Below, in pieces: positions 55,146 to 63,285 of a stretch of 64,000 bases of DNA. Position 1 is the stretch's first letter. Each line of letters begins with the position of its first letter. This DNA is from Azospirillum oleiclasticum (lineage in GTDB: Bacteria > Pseudomonadota > Alphaproteobacteria > Azospirillales > Azospirillaceae). The position numbers and the translations under genes were made by a program. The notes under the pieces are model-generated. The model was not told where the DNA came from. It did not search any database and worked only from the letters and a program-made list of their open reading frames with translations. The DNA lies in NCBI RefSeq assembly GCF_013423485.1, contig NZ_JABFFR010000032.1, positions 62,001 to 126,000 on the forward strand. The letters are read 5' to 3'.

Positions 55146-55925
55146 ATGACGAATCATCTCGCCGTCGAACGCAAGGGACGGGTCCTGGTCCTGACCATGA
55201 ACGATCCGGACAGCCGCAACGCCCTCGGCGTCGATATGATGGCGCAGGCGCGCGACGCGCTGGACGAGGGCGCCCACAACGCCGAGGTCGGCGCCATCGT
55301 GCTGACCGGGGCCGGCGGCGCCTTCAGTTCGGGCGGCCACCTCACCAACCTCTACGACCATGTCGGCCGGTCGCGCTCGGTCCAGCGCAACGGAATCGAA
55401 CGCTTCCACGGCTGGATCCGCGCGCTGCGCGACTGCCCCAAGCCGGTCATCGCCGCGGTGGAGGGCCCGGCAGCGGGTGCCGGCTTCGCGCTGGCGCTGG
55501 CCTGCGACCTGATCGTGGCGGCGGACGACGCGCGCTTCCTGACCGCATACGTCAAGGTGGGGCTGAGCTCCGACGGCGGCGCCTCGGTGTCGCTGGCCCG
55601 CGCCCTGCCCCAGCAGCTCGTCACCGAATTGCTGCTGGACGGCGGCCCGGTGACGCCGAAGCGGCTCTACGACCTGGGCGTCGTCAACCGGGTCGTCGCG
55701 TCGGGCCAGGCGCTGGCGGAGGCCGAGGCCTGGGCGGAGAAGCTGGCGGAAGGGCCGCAGGCCGCCATGGGCCGACTGAAGAAGCTGATCGAGATGGGTT
55801 ACGGCAATTTCGCCACCCAGCTCGCCCGTGAAAGCGACCTGTTCGTGGAATCGCTGCACCACGCCGAAGCCGACGAGGGCATCAGCGCCTTCTTCGCCAA
55901 GCGCCCGCCGAAGTTCCACGGGTGA
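55146..55925 (+). CDS. Enoyl-CoA hydratase/isomerase family protein
   Basis: A 259-residue crotonase-fold protein. The oxyanion-hole segments are GGAFSSGGHLTNLYDH (near residue 58) and VEGPAAGAGFALALACDL (near 105). The usual first catalytic glutamate region (ACDLIVAADDARF) and second (VKVGLSSDGGAS) are changed, with aspartate in place of one glutamate, as in several family members with other reactions. GGGAGGAAGG precedes ATG 55146. It is a single gene; hydratase, isomerase or hydrolase activity is possible. Confidence 0.9.
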   Translation: MTNHLAVERKGRVLVLTMNDPDSRNALGVDMMAQARDALDEGAHNAEVGAIVLTGAGGAFSSGGHLTNLYDHVGRSRSVQRNGIERFHGWIRALRDCPKPVIAAVEGPAAGAGFALALACDLIVAADDARFLTAYVKVGLSSDGGASVSLARALPQQLVTELLLDGGPVTPKRLYDLGVVNRVVASGQALAEAEAWAEKLAEGPQAAMGRLKKLIEMGYGNFATQLARESDLFVESLHHAEADEGISAFFAKRPPKFHG

Positions 55926-55960
55926 TTCCGGGGGGGTGATACCGGGCGCCGGCCCCGCCG

Positions 55961-57046
55961 TCACGCCGCCCGGTAGGCGACGAAGCGGTAGAAGCCGAGG
56001 CCGGCGCCCAGCACCTTCAGCCGCGCCCACCACACCGCCAGCTCGCGGGCGAGGCCGGACAGCACGCCGCCGTCGGGCCGGGCGGTCTCGATGGATTCCG
56101 CGAGCCGACGCATGCCGTCCATGATCTGCGCCCGGTGCATCGCGGTCACGTCCTCGGCGATGCGGAGGTCGAGGTTGCGCTGCACCAGCTCGTCCCCGAC
56201 CCGCCGCGCGCTCCAGGGATAGACCTCCTGCGGCTCCTCCAGGCGCCAGCCGTTCCACTGCTCCCACGACCGCGGGGTGCCCTCGACCACATAGTCGTAG
56301 AACAGGATGCCGCCCTGCGGCTTGGTGCAGGCCTGGATCTGGTCCAGGAACCAGGCCTTGTCGCGCACCCGGTGCAGGATGCGGTCGCCCAGCACCAGAT
56401 CGAAGCTGCCGGCCTGGTTCAGGTGCTCCGGGTCGTAATGGGCGACGGGGACGCGCTTCGACAGCCCGAGGCTCCGCGACCGGTCCATCGCCATGCGGGC
56501 CAGCACCGGCGACGGCTCCAGCCCGGTGACCCAGGTGTCGAAGGCGGTGGCGATGGCGCGAGCCGGACCGCCCAGCCCGGCGGACAGGTCGAGCACGCTG
56601 CGGGCGGGGGTCAGGCCGAAGGGGCGAACCGCGTCCACCATCCACGGCCCGCCCTGCGGCCCGGTCAGATCCTCCCCCCACAGTGCCTGGGCGCCGCGCA
56701 TGCGGTCCACCGACCACACCGGCTCGCCGCAGCGGTCGAGCTGCGCCGTCTCCAGCGCGCGCAGGTGGGCCAGCGGGTCGTTCATGCCGGACAAGGAGGC
56801 ACCCGCCGACCGTGCGATGCCCAGCGGCTCCGCGACATCGGAGGTGATCGGGCGGGCACGGGCCGCGGACCGGCGGCGGCGCGCGTCCCGCGTCAGCCGC
56901 TGGATGTCGTACCCCTCCCACCAGGCGAACACACGGTCACGCCAGTCGGGCTCCAGCCAACGCTCCCAGTTGCCACCATCCATGGTCCGCCACCAATCCA
57001 GCGGGGTTGCCGCACGGTCCACCTCTGCGAATTCGTGCAACAACAC
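55961..57046 (-). CDS. SAM-dependent methyltransferase
   Basis: A 361-residue protein. The C-terminal two-thirds is a class I methyltransferase with motif I VLDLSAGLGGPARAIA (near residue 150), post-I VTGLEPSP, and motif IV LVLGDRILHRV. The N-terminal ~100 residues are Trp-rich (PLDWWRTMDGGNWERW and FAWWEGYDIQRL) and do not match a domain I know. The start is GTG 57046 or TTG 57043, since AAGGA lies just upstream and no ATG is available. The substrate is unknown. Confidence 0.82.
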   Translation of the reverse strand: MLLHEFAEVDRAATPLDWWRTMDGGNWERWLEPDWRDRVFAWWEGYDIQRLTRDARRRRSAARARPITSDVAEPLGIARSAGASLSGMNDPLAHLRALETAQLDRCGEPVWSVDRMRGAQALWGEDLTGPQGGPWMVDAVRPFGLTPARSVLDLSAGLGGPARAIATAFDTWVTGLEPSPVLARMAMDRSRSLGLSKRVPVAHYDPEHLNQAGSFDLVLGDRILHRVRDKAWFLDQIQACTKPQGGILFYDYVVEGTPRSWEQWNGWRLEEPQEVYPWSARRVGDELVQRNLDLRIAEDVTAMHRAQIMDGMRRLAESIETARPDGGVLSGLARELAVWWARLKVLGAGLGFYRFVAYRAA

Positions 57047-57203
57047 CCCTTCCTTGCGAGCTAATCACAGAACACTCCCAAGTCAAGAATAGCTTTCAGA
57101 GTGACACTTTCCGCCTATGCCACAGTATTCGCCGATTTGCGCAAAGTTTTGTTCGATTTTCGCTCAAGGCGGCGCCTTCATGCGGCGGCGGCGCGGGGGC
57201 GCA

Positions 57204-57232
57204 TTGCGGGGCAGCGCGCGGCTCTCTATAGT
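57204..57232 (+). promoter_or_regulatory. Sigma-70 promoter of the Nudix gene
   Basis: TTGCGG (57204-57209) and TATAGT (57227-57232) are 17 bases apart, a near-consensus pair. Transcription would start about 35-40 bases before GTG 57276. Confidence 0.75.
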
Positions 57233-57275
57233 TGACCTCCATGCTTGGCCAAATCCCGAACGGAGATCACGCGCA

Positions 57276-57863
57276 GTGCCCAAGGCGAACGGCAATCCGT
57301 GGACGGTGCTCGGCAGCAAGCCGATCTACGAAAACCCCTGGATCCGGGTGGTCGAGCACGACGTGCTGAACCCGCGGGGCAAGCCGGGGATCTACGGCGT
57401 CGTCGGCATCAAGAGCATCGCCACCGGCGTGGTTCCCATCCACGACGACGGCCACATCACGCTGGTCGGCCAGTACCGCTTCCCGCTCGGCATCTATTCC
57501 TGGGAGATACCGGAAGGCGGCGGCAAGGCGGACGAGGACCCGCTGGTGTCGATCCAGCGCGAGCTGGTGGAGGAGACCGGCCTGACCGCCCGCAACTGGC
57601 GGCACATCCAGACCATGCACCTGTCCAACAGCATCACCGACGAGGTGGCGCACCTGTTCCTGGCCTGGGGGCTGGAGCAGGGCACGGCCATGCCGGAGGA
57701 CACGGAAGAGCTGGAGATCCGCCGCGTTCCCTTCACCGTGGCCTTCGAAATGGCGATGCGCGGCGACATGACCGACGCCATGACCGTGGCCGCGCTGCTG
57801 AAGACCCGGCATCTGGCGCGCGAAGGGGTGCTTCCCCCCGACGTCGCGCGGCTGATCCTGTAG
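57276..57863 (+). CDS. Nudix hydrolase (ADP-ribose pyrophosphatase-like)
   Basis: A 195-residue Nudix protein. The Nudix box is at about 81-103: GGGKADEDPL followed by REVLVEE-type residues seen as QRELVEETGL. YENPWIRVVEHDV and VGQYRFPLGIYSWEIPEGG are typical of ADP-ribose / nucleoside diphosphate sugar hydrolases. The start is GTG 57276 with GGAG 10 bases upstream and a good promoter at 57204; longer frames would run through that promoter. Confidence 0.88.
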   Translation: MPKANGNPWTVLGSKPIYENPWIRVVEHDVLNPRGKPGIYGVVGIKSIATGVVPIHDDGHITLVGQYRFPLGIYSWEIPEGGGKADEDPLVSIQRELVEETGLTARNWRHIQTMHLSNSITDEVAHLFLAWGLEQGTAMPEDTEELEIRRVPFTVAFEMAMRGDMTDAMTVAALLKTRHLAREGVLPPDVARLIL

Positions 57864-57876
57864 CGGGGGCATCGAC

Positions 57877-58503
57877 TTGCGGGTTCTGGCGATCGATTTC
57901 GAGACGGCCAACGAACGCCGCGACAGCGCCTGCGCGCTGGGCGTGGCGTGGATCGAGGACGGCCGGGTGGTGGCGACGGAGGAGCACCTGATCCGCCCGC
58001 GGGAGATGCGCTTCCTGCCCATGAACACCGCCATCCACGGCATCCGGGCGGAGGACGTGGCGGACGCGCCGTCGTTCGCCGAGCTGTGGCGGGAACTCGG
58101 GCCGCGCATGGAGGGAGCGCTGGTGCTGGCGCACAACGCCGCCTTCGACCTGAGCGTGCTGCGCCACACGCTGGCGGACCATGGCCTCGGCCACCCGTCC
58201 TGCGCCTATCTCTGCACGGTCATCGTCGCCCGGCGCGCGTGGCCGGAGCTGTCCCGCCACCGGCTCGATACGCTGGCCGACCATCTGGGGCTGGCGCTCG
58301 ACCATCACCGGGCGGGGAGCGACGCGGAGGCCTGCGGCCGCATCGCGCTCGCCGCCGCCGGGGTGCTGGGGGCGGCCCGCGTGGCGGAGATACCGGCGGT
58401 CACCGGCATCGCGCCGGGGCGCCTGACCCCCGACGGCTACTCCGCCTGCCGCGCCGGCACCCGGCAGGCCGCAAGGCGCCGTCGCGCGGCGGCGCTGCCG
58501 TGA
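57877..58503 (+). CDS. DnaQ-like 3'-5' exonuclease
   Basis: A 208-residue DEDDh exonuclease of the Pol III epsilon type. Motif I is AIDFETAN, motif II LAHNAAFDLSVLRHTL, and motif III HHRAGSDAEACG, with all four acidic residues and the histidine present. The first codon is TTG 57877, 13 bases after the Nudix stop, preceded by GGGGG; no ATG fits. Acidic and compact, without clamp-binding motif visible. Probably a housekeeping repair or RNA/DNA trimming enzyme cotranscribed with the Nudix gene. Confidence 0.9.
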   Translation: MRVLAIDFETANERRDSACALGVAWIEDGRVVATEEHLIRPREMRFLPMNTAIHGIRAEDVADAPSFAELWRELGPRMEGALVLAHNAAFDLSVLRHTLADHGLGHPSCAYLCTVIVARRAWPELSRHRLDTLADHLGLALDHHRAGSDAEACGRIALAAAGVLGAARVAEIPAVTGIAPGRLTPDGYSACRAGTRQAARRRRAAALP

Positions 58504-58505
58504 CC

Positions 58506-58524
58506 GCTGGCGTCGGACGCCGGC
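58506..58524. terminator. Hairpin between exonuclease gene and mtnA
   Basis: An 8-bp stem with one G-T pair (58506-58513 with 58517-58524) and a three-base loop lies between convergent stops. No T-run is seen. Confidence 0.45.
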
Positions 58525-58528
58525 AGCA

Positions 58529-59635
58529 TCAGACCCCGACCGCCGCCCGTTCCGGGAACAGCGCCAGCAACCCGCCGGGGCTGGCCGCGCAGACGCCGCG
58601 CTCGGTGATCAGCGCTGTAACGTAGCGGGCCGGCGTCACGTCGAAGGCGGGATTGGCGACCGGGCTGCCGTCCGGCGTCACGCGGATCGTCTCGATGCGG
58701 CCGTCGCCGGTGAGGCCGGTCAGCTCGCTGACCTCGCGCCCGTCGCGTTCCTCGATGGGGATCTCGCGCACGCCGTCGTGGATGCGCCAGTCGATGGTCG
58801 GGGACGGCAGCGCCACATAGAAGGGCACGCCGTTGTCGTGCGCAGCCAGCGCCTTCAGGTAGGTGCCGATCTTGTTGCACACGTCGCCGTCGGCGGTCGT
58901 GCGGTCGGTGCCGACGATGCACAGATCCACCCGCCCGTGCTGCATCAGGTGGCCGCCGGCGTTGTCGGCGATCACGGTGTGCGGCACCCCGTGCTTCACC
59001 AGCTCCCACGCGGTCAGGCTGGCGCCCTGGTTGCGGGGGCGCGTCTCGTCCACCCAGACATGCAGCGGGATGCCCTGCTCGAACGCCACGAAGACCGGAG
59101 CCAGCGCCGTTCCCCAATCGACCGTGGCCAGCCAGCCGGCGTTGCAGTGGGTGAGGATGTTGACCGGCTCGCCCGGCCCCTTGCGCTCCGCCGCGGCGCG
59201 GATCAGGGCGGCGCCATGCTCGCCGATCGACCGGCAGATCGCCGCGTCCTCGTCGGCGATCACCGCCGCCTCGTCGTAGGCCGCCGCGGCCCGCTCCGCC
59301 GGGGCCAGCGGCTGCACCCGCGCCCGCACCCGCTCGATCCCCCAGCGCAGGTTGACCGCCGTGGGTCGCGTCGCCATCAGCGTGGCCGCCGCCGTCTCCA
59401 GCCCGGCGTCGGAGGGGTCGGCGCGGAGCGCGAGCGCCAGGCCATAGGCCGCGGTGGCGCCGATCAGCGGGGCGCCGCGCACCAGCATGGCGCGGATGGC
59501 GTGCGCCGCCTCCGCCAGCGAGGTCAATCGGGTAACGACGAATCGGTGGGGCAGCTTCGTCTGGTCGATGATGCGGACCGACCAGCCGTCCTCATCCAGC
59601 CATATCGTCCGATAGGCGATACCATCGACCTTCAT
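58529..59635 (-). CDS. mtnA: Methylthioribose-1-phosphate isomerase
   Basis: Converts methylthioribose 1-phosphate to the ribulose form in methionine salvage. The 368-residue product resembles eIF2B alpha subunits. It has RGAPLIGATAAYGLAL, LTHCNAGWLATVDWGTALA with the active-site cysteine, the aspartate in GTDRTTADGDVCNKIGTY, and AYYVALPS-like PFYVALPSPTIDW. ATG 59635 follows GGGAAGGGG with good spacing. No other salvage gene (mtnK, mtnB, mtnC, mtnP) is in the window. Confidence 0.95.
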   Translation of the reverse strand: MKVDGIAYRTIWLDEDGWSVRIIDQTKLPHRFVVTRLTSLAEAAHAIRAMLVRGAPLIGATAAYGLALALRADPSDAGLETAAATLMATRPTAVNLRWGIERVRARVQPLAPAERAAAAYDEAAVIADEDAAICRSIGEHGAALIRAAAERKGPGEPVNILTHCNAGWLATVDWGTALAPVFVAFEQGIPLHVWVDETRPRNQGASLTAWELVKHGVPHTVIADNAGGHLMQHGRVDLCIVGTDRTTADGDVCNKIGTYLKALAAHDNGVPFYVALPSPTIDWRIHDGVREIPIEERDGREVSELTGLTGDGRIETIRVTPDGSPVANPAFDVTPARYVTALITERGVCAASPGGLLALFPERAAVGV

Positions 59636-59823
59636 CCTACACCCCTTCCCCGATTGATGTCGCGCGTGCGAGACCGACATTGAGGACAGTAGAGGGATGG
59701 CGGCGGCGGCGCAAACCCCGGTGCCCGGCCTCCGCAGCCGGGGAACCGCGCATCACCGCACCATGTTGCTGTTTTCCAACGGGAACCGGCCCGCATCGGG
59801 TGCGGTCGTGGAGAGGAATGACG

Positions 59824-59916
59824 ATGCCGTCGGCCAGCGATGACAGGACCCGTGCGGCCCGCCCCGGACGATCCCTCCCCCTTACCCCTCGTGTGTCATG
59901 CCCGATCCCGTTCTGA
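59824..59916 (+). CDS. Possible 30-residue leader ORF before the kinase gene
   Basis: ATG 59824 has GAGAGGA six bases upstream, an ideal ribosome site, while the kinase start 59898 has none. The short frame (MPSASDDRTRAARPGRS, basic and then Pro-rich) ends 19 bases inside the kinase gene. Translation through it could deliver ribosomes to the kinase start. The peptide itself has no recognisable features, so it may only serve coupling, or may be chance. Confidence 0.35.
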   Translation: MPSASDDRTRAARPGRSLPLTPRVSCPIPF

Positions 59917-60839
59917 CCGGCCGCGGCGGCCCTCGCCCCCTGCCGTCCGCCTTCAGCCTCGCGTTCGCCGCGCTGATGGCGCTGATCCTGGTGTCCCTGG
60001 CGATGATGCAGGATACGATCCTCGGCATCCTGGCCCTGGCCGCCGTGCTGGGCGTCGGGGCGGTGGCCCTGCACCGGGGCCGGCGCGAGCGCGAGGCGGA
60101 GGACGCCCTGCGCGACAGCTACGACCTGCTGGAGGAGCGCGTCCGCCAGCGCACCACCGAGCTCCAGGACGCCAACGCCCGGCTGGAGGCCGCCGTCGCG
60201 GATCGCGAGGTGCTGCTGAAGGAGGTGCAGCACCGGGTGAAGAACAACCTTCAGGTCATCTGCAGCCTGCTGCGCCTGCAATCGGCGCGGCTGGACGAGC
60301 GGTCGCGCCACGGCTTCGACGAGAGCCTGCGGCGCATACAATCGATGAGCCTTCTGCACGACCTGCTCTATCGGTCCGACCAGCCGGCGCGCATCAACTA
60401 CGCGCAGTATCTGCGCGCGCTGTGCGACCAGCTCGCCCGCGCCGGCGGCCCGTCGCCTGTGCGCTTGACGGTGGAGGCGGAGGATTGGGATCTGGATGTC
60501 GATCAGGTCACCCCGCTCGCCCTGATCGCCAGCGAGCTGGTGTCCAACGCCCTGCACCACGCCTTTCCCGACAATCACGCCGGCGAGGTCATGGTGCGGC
60601 TGGCGCGCGACGAGACCGGAATGACCCTGTCGGTGCGCGACAACGGGGTCGGGCTGCCGCCCGACCAGCCCTTCCCCGGCGACCGGCGGCGGCGCGGGCT
60701 GGGGCTGGTGCTGGTGCAGGCGCTGGCCCAGCAGGCCGGCGCCAAGGTCCGGCTCGACCGCGAGAGCGGGACCCACTTCGCGCTGACCGTCCCCGCGGCC
60801 AACGAACGTGGCCGGATCAGCCCCCATCCGCCGGCTTGA
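59898..60839 (+). CDS. HisKA_2 sensor histidine kinase
   Basis: A 313-residue kinase of the HisKA_2/HWE-related group common in alphaproteobacteria. Two closely spaced membrane helices (about 17-60) are followed by a coiled coil (65-105). The phospho-accepting histidine is H112 in EVQHRVKNNLQVI. The ATPase domain has LIASELVSNALHHAF, VRDNGVGLPP and GLGLVLVQAL. Such kinases often feed the general stress response (PhyR type). No partner gene is adjacent. The 3' end overlaps the downstream convergent gene by 23 bases. Confidence 0.9.
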   Translation: MPDPVLTGRGGPRPLPSAFSLAFAALMALILVSLAMMQDTILGILALAAVLGVGAVALHRGRREREAEDALRDSYDLLEERVRQRTTELQDANARLEAAVADREVLLKEVQHRVKNNLQVICSLLRLQSARLDERSRHGFDESLRRIQSMSLLHDLLYRSDQPARINYAQYLRALCDQLARAGGPSPVRLTVEAEDWDLDVDQVTPLALIASELVSNALHHAFPDNHAGEVMVRLARDETGMTLSVRDNGVGLPPDQPFPGDRRRRGLGLVLVQALAQQAGAKVRLDRESGTHFALTVPAANERGRISPHPPA

Positions 60840-61314
60840 GCCGCAGATAGGCCATGGCGGCGGCGAGCGCGTTCGCCTCCGCCCCTTCGCTGTCGCGTTC
60901 GGGAAGCTCCAGATCGCGCAGGATGCTGTCGAGCCGCAGGTCCACCGCGTTCTTGGACGGAAGGCGCGACTTGCGGTCGTAGTACAGGCTGGAGATCTCG
61001 ACCCGCCGGTTCGGCAGCTCCGTGCCAAGCACCGGCCGCAGGTGGCGGTCGAGCACGGCCAGGGTGAAGTCGAGATAGTAGCCGACCACCTTGCGGTCCT
61101 CGATCAACGCCAGCAACCGGTCGAGCGCCGGCCCGACCGCGTCGCCGGGGTTCAGGCGGACGGAGAGCATGGAGCTGGTCAGGATGCGCGGACCGCGGAT
61201 GCGGAGCGCGGCGATGGCCCGCAGCTCCGCCGTCGCGGCGTCGAAGGAGCTGGCCTCGATCTGCACCACGACGGCTTCGTCGGGCGCCGGCGGCTGCGTC
61301 GCTCGGTCGGTCAT
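60817..61314 (-). CDS. Degenerate DnaQ-like exonuclease-fold protein
   Basis: A 165-residue protein occupying the place where a DnaQ-like exonuclease follows DUF294 genes. The pattern of that fold can be traced, but catalytic residues are changed: motif I DxE reads VQIEASS (Asp lost), motif II HNxxFD reads GYYLDFTLAVL (His and Asp lost), and motif III HxAxxDA reads EANALAA. It is therefore probably non-catalytic. ATG 61314 lies 23 bases after the DUF294 stop, so both proteins are made from one transcript. Confidence 0.75.
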   Translation of the reverse strand: MTDRATQPPAPDEAVVVQIEASSFDAATAELRAIAALRIRGPRILTSSMLSVRLNPGDAVGPALDRLLALIEDRKVVGYYLDFTLAVLDRHLRPVLGTELPNRRVEISSLYYDRKSRLPSKNAVDLRLDSILRDLELPERDSEGAEANALAAAMAYLRLKPADGG

Positions 61315-61337
61315 CGCGTTCGTCTGCCCCGCTGCGC

Positions 61338-63146
61338 TCAATGCGTGTTCAGGTGGAAGTGGTAGCCGATGAATTCCTTGAACTTCTTCACGAAGCCCAG
61401 GCAATCGTCGAACTGGTCGCGGTCGAGCTTGGTCATCTCCTGCGGCCGGACGAGGTTGTCGGTCTGGGTGCCCGGCCCGGCCACATCGACATGCGCCTTG
61501 AGCCGCAGGGTGGACAGGAAGGCGAAGGCGTCCGCCAGTTCCTGCGCGAAGGGCCGGTCGAGCACGCCCAGATCGGCCAGTGCCCAGATGCGCGCGGTGG
61601 TGTTGGACTCCGTCAGGTGCTTCTCCAGCGCCAGCGCGCGGATGCCGTGCACCAGCGGGAAGATGCCGGCTTTCTTGATGTCGACGGGATCGTTGCGGCG
61701 ACGCTCGAACAGCGAGGCGAAGACGCCGCCGCCGGGCGTCTCGAAGGACAGGGTCGGGCGCGCGAACTGCGTGAAGAAGGCCTGGTTGTCCAGCAGCTTG
61801 GACATCAGGTAGCGGCGGGCCTCCTCGAGCAGCGCGGGGTCGCCGGCCACCGCCGCCGCGTCGTAGAAGATGGCAAGGTTGAGCTGGGCCTGCTCGTCCG
61901 GCCGGTGGATCCAGTGGAACAGGGAATCCTTGTAGGCGGACAGCGGCCGCGTCCATTCCGGGTTCGACACCATCACCTTGCCATGGCAGAGCGGATAGCC
62001 GAAATCGACCAGATGCTGAGTGAAGGACGCCGTCAGCTCCTGGAGACCGGGGAATTCGAACCCGTCGCGCAGGATCAGACCGTTGTCCTGGTCGGTCTTC
62101 AGAAGCTGCTCACCGCGCCCCTCGCTGCCCATCACCAGCAGGCAGGAGTTGGCGACCAGCTCCGGCGGCGCCAGCATCTCGTACAGCTTGCGGAAGATCT
62201 TGCGGTTCAGCTCGGTCACGAGGTCGGCGATCAGCGGGACGCGCACCCCGGTGCCATGCAGCGAGCGGATCAGCCCGATGGTGTCGTGGCTGGCCTTGCG
62301 CAGGTCGTCCGGGCCGGTCGCCCGCTCCACCTGCAGCGCGATGATCTGCGAGTGGTTGGAGAGGACGCCCAGCAGGTCGATCTGCTCCAGCACACCGACG
62401 ATCGCCCCCTGCTCGGTGATGACGATGCGGCGCACGTTGTGCTTGGTCATCAGCACCAGCGCGTTGAGCAGCAGATCGTCGCGATCGAGCGTCAGCAGCT
62501 CGTAGCGCGCCAGCGGCCCCACCGGATCGGTGACCGGCCGGCCATCGAGGATGACGAGGTTGCGCAGATCGGACCCGGTCAGCAGCCCGGTGCGGTCGCC
62601 ATCGCGCACCAGCACGCTGGTCGCGTCCTCCCGCTTCATCGCCGCGGCGGCGTCGCGCAGGCTGTCGGTCGCGGCCACATGGACGGGGGCGTGCAGGTAG
62701 GCCTGGCGGATGCGCGCCATCATCAGCGCCGACATCTCGCGGTTGGAGGTGGCGTTGGCGAGGGCCCTGATCTTGTCGGCGAAATCCTCGTGGAGGACGG
62801 AGCCGAAACCGGGATTGCCGCGCGCCAGATCGGCCAGCACGTCCAGCGGCACGAGGTGGCAGATGGTGTCCTCCGCCGCCACGAAGCTGTGGGTCTGGCC
62901 GCCGCCGAACAGCGCCTTGAGGTCGAAGAACTCCTCCGGTCCCAGGACCGCCACCAGCTCGCCGCCGCGGCGTTCGTGGACCTGCCCCTTGACGATCACG
63001 TGCAGTGCGTCGAGCGCGGCACCGCGGCCGAGGATCACATGGTCCTTCGGGAAGAGCGCCAGATCGAGCGAGGCCTGCAGCCGTCGGCGCTCATCCGCCG
63101 TCAGCCGGTCGAAGGGGGGCAGCTCGAAGGAGAAGCGGTCGATCAC
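61338..63146 (-). CDS. cNMP-binding, CBS and DUF294 nucleotidyltransferase protein
   Basis: A 602-residue multidomain regulator. Order: cyclic-nucleotide-binding-like domain (about 15-130, LFPKDHVILGRG), CBS pair (about 155-275), GlnD-type nucleotidyltransferase DUF294 (about 300-440, with LVMGSEGRGEQLLKTDQDNG holding the G-S and D-x-D metal residues), and the DUF294_C domain to the end. The start is GTG 63146 with GGGGAT upstream; the longer frame covers a terminator. It lies downstream of actP, an arrangement seen in many proteobacteria, suggesting control of acetate uptake. Confidence 0.93.
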   Translation of the reverse strand: MIDRFSFELPPFDRLTADERRRLQASLDLALFPKDHVILGRGAALDALHVIVKGQVHERRGGELVAVLGPEEFFDLKALFGGGQTHSFVAAEDTICHLVPLDVLADLARGNPGFGSVLHEDFADKIRALANATSNREMSALMMARIRQAYLHAPVHVAATDSLRDAAAAMKREDATSVLVRDGDRTGLLTGSDLRNLVILDGRPVTDPVGPLARYELLTLDRDDLLLNALVLMTKHNVRRIVITEQGAIVGVLEQIDLLGVLSNHSQIIALQVERATGPDDLRKASHDTIGLIRSLHGTGVRVPLIADLVTELNRKIFRKLYEMLAPPELVANSCLLVMGSEGRGEQLLKTDQDNGLILRDGFEFPGLQELTASFTQHLVDFGYPLCHGKVMVSNPEWTRPLSAYKDSLFHWIHRPDEQAQLNLAIFYDAAAVAGDPALLEEARRYLMSKLLDNQAFFTQFARPTLSFETPGGGVFASLFERRRNDPVDIKKAGIFPLVHGIRALALEKHLTESNTTARIWALADLGVLDRPFAQELADAFAFLSTLRLKAHVDVAGPGTQTDNLVRPQEMTKLDRDQFDDCLGFVKKFKEFIGYHFHLNTH

Positions 63147-63193
63147 GGCGGGATCCCCGTCGGTCTGTGGGGGCGGTCGTTGTCGGCGGTCAC

Positions 63194-63229
63194 GAAAAGA
63201 AAAGACGCCCCGGGCCGGAACCCGGAGCG
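63194..63229 (-). terminator. Rho-independent terminator after actP
   Basis: On the minus strand a 9-bp stem with one G-U pair (63206-63214 with 63221-63229) and a 6-base loop is followed by TCTTTTCTTTTC. It works only on this strand, because the G-U pair becomes C-A on the other. It separates actP from the DUF294 gene. Confidence 0.82.
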
Positions 63230-63285
63230 CCTGGAAGGCTACACCACCCCCGCCACGCCGCGGAAGCGGGGTGCGGTAATCTGTC

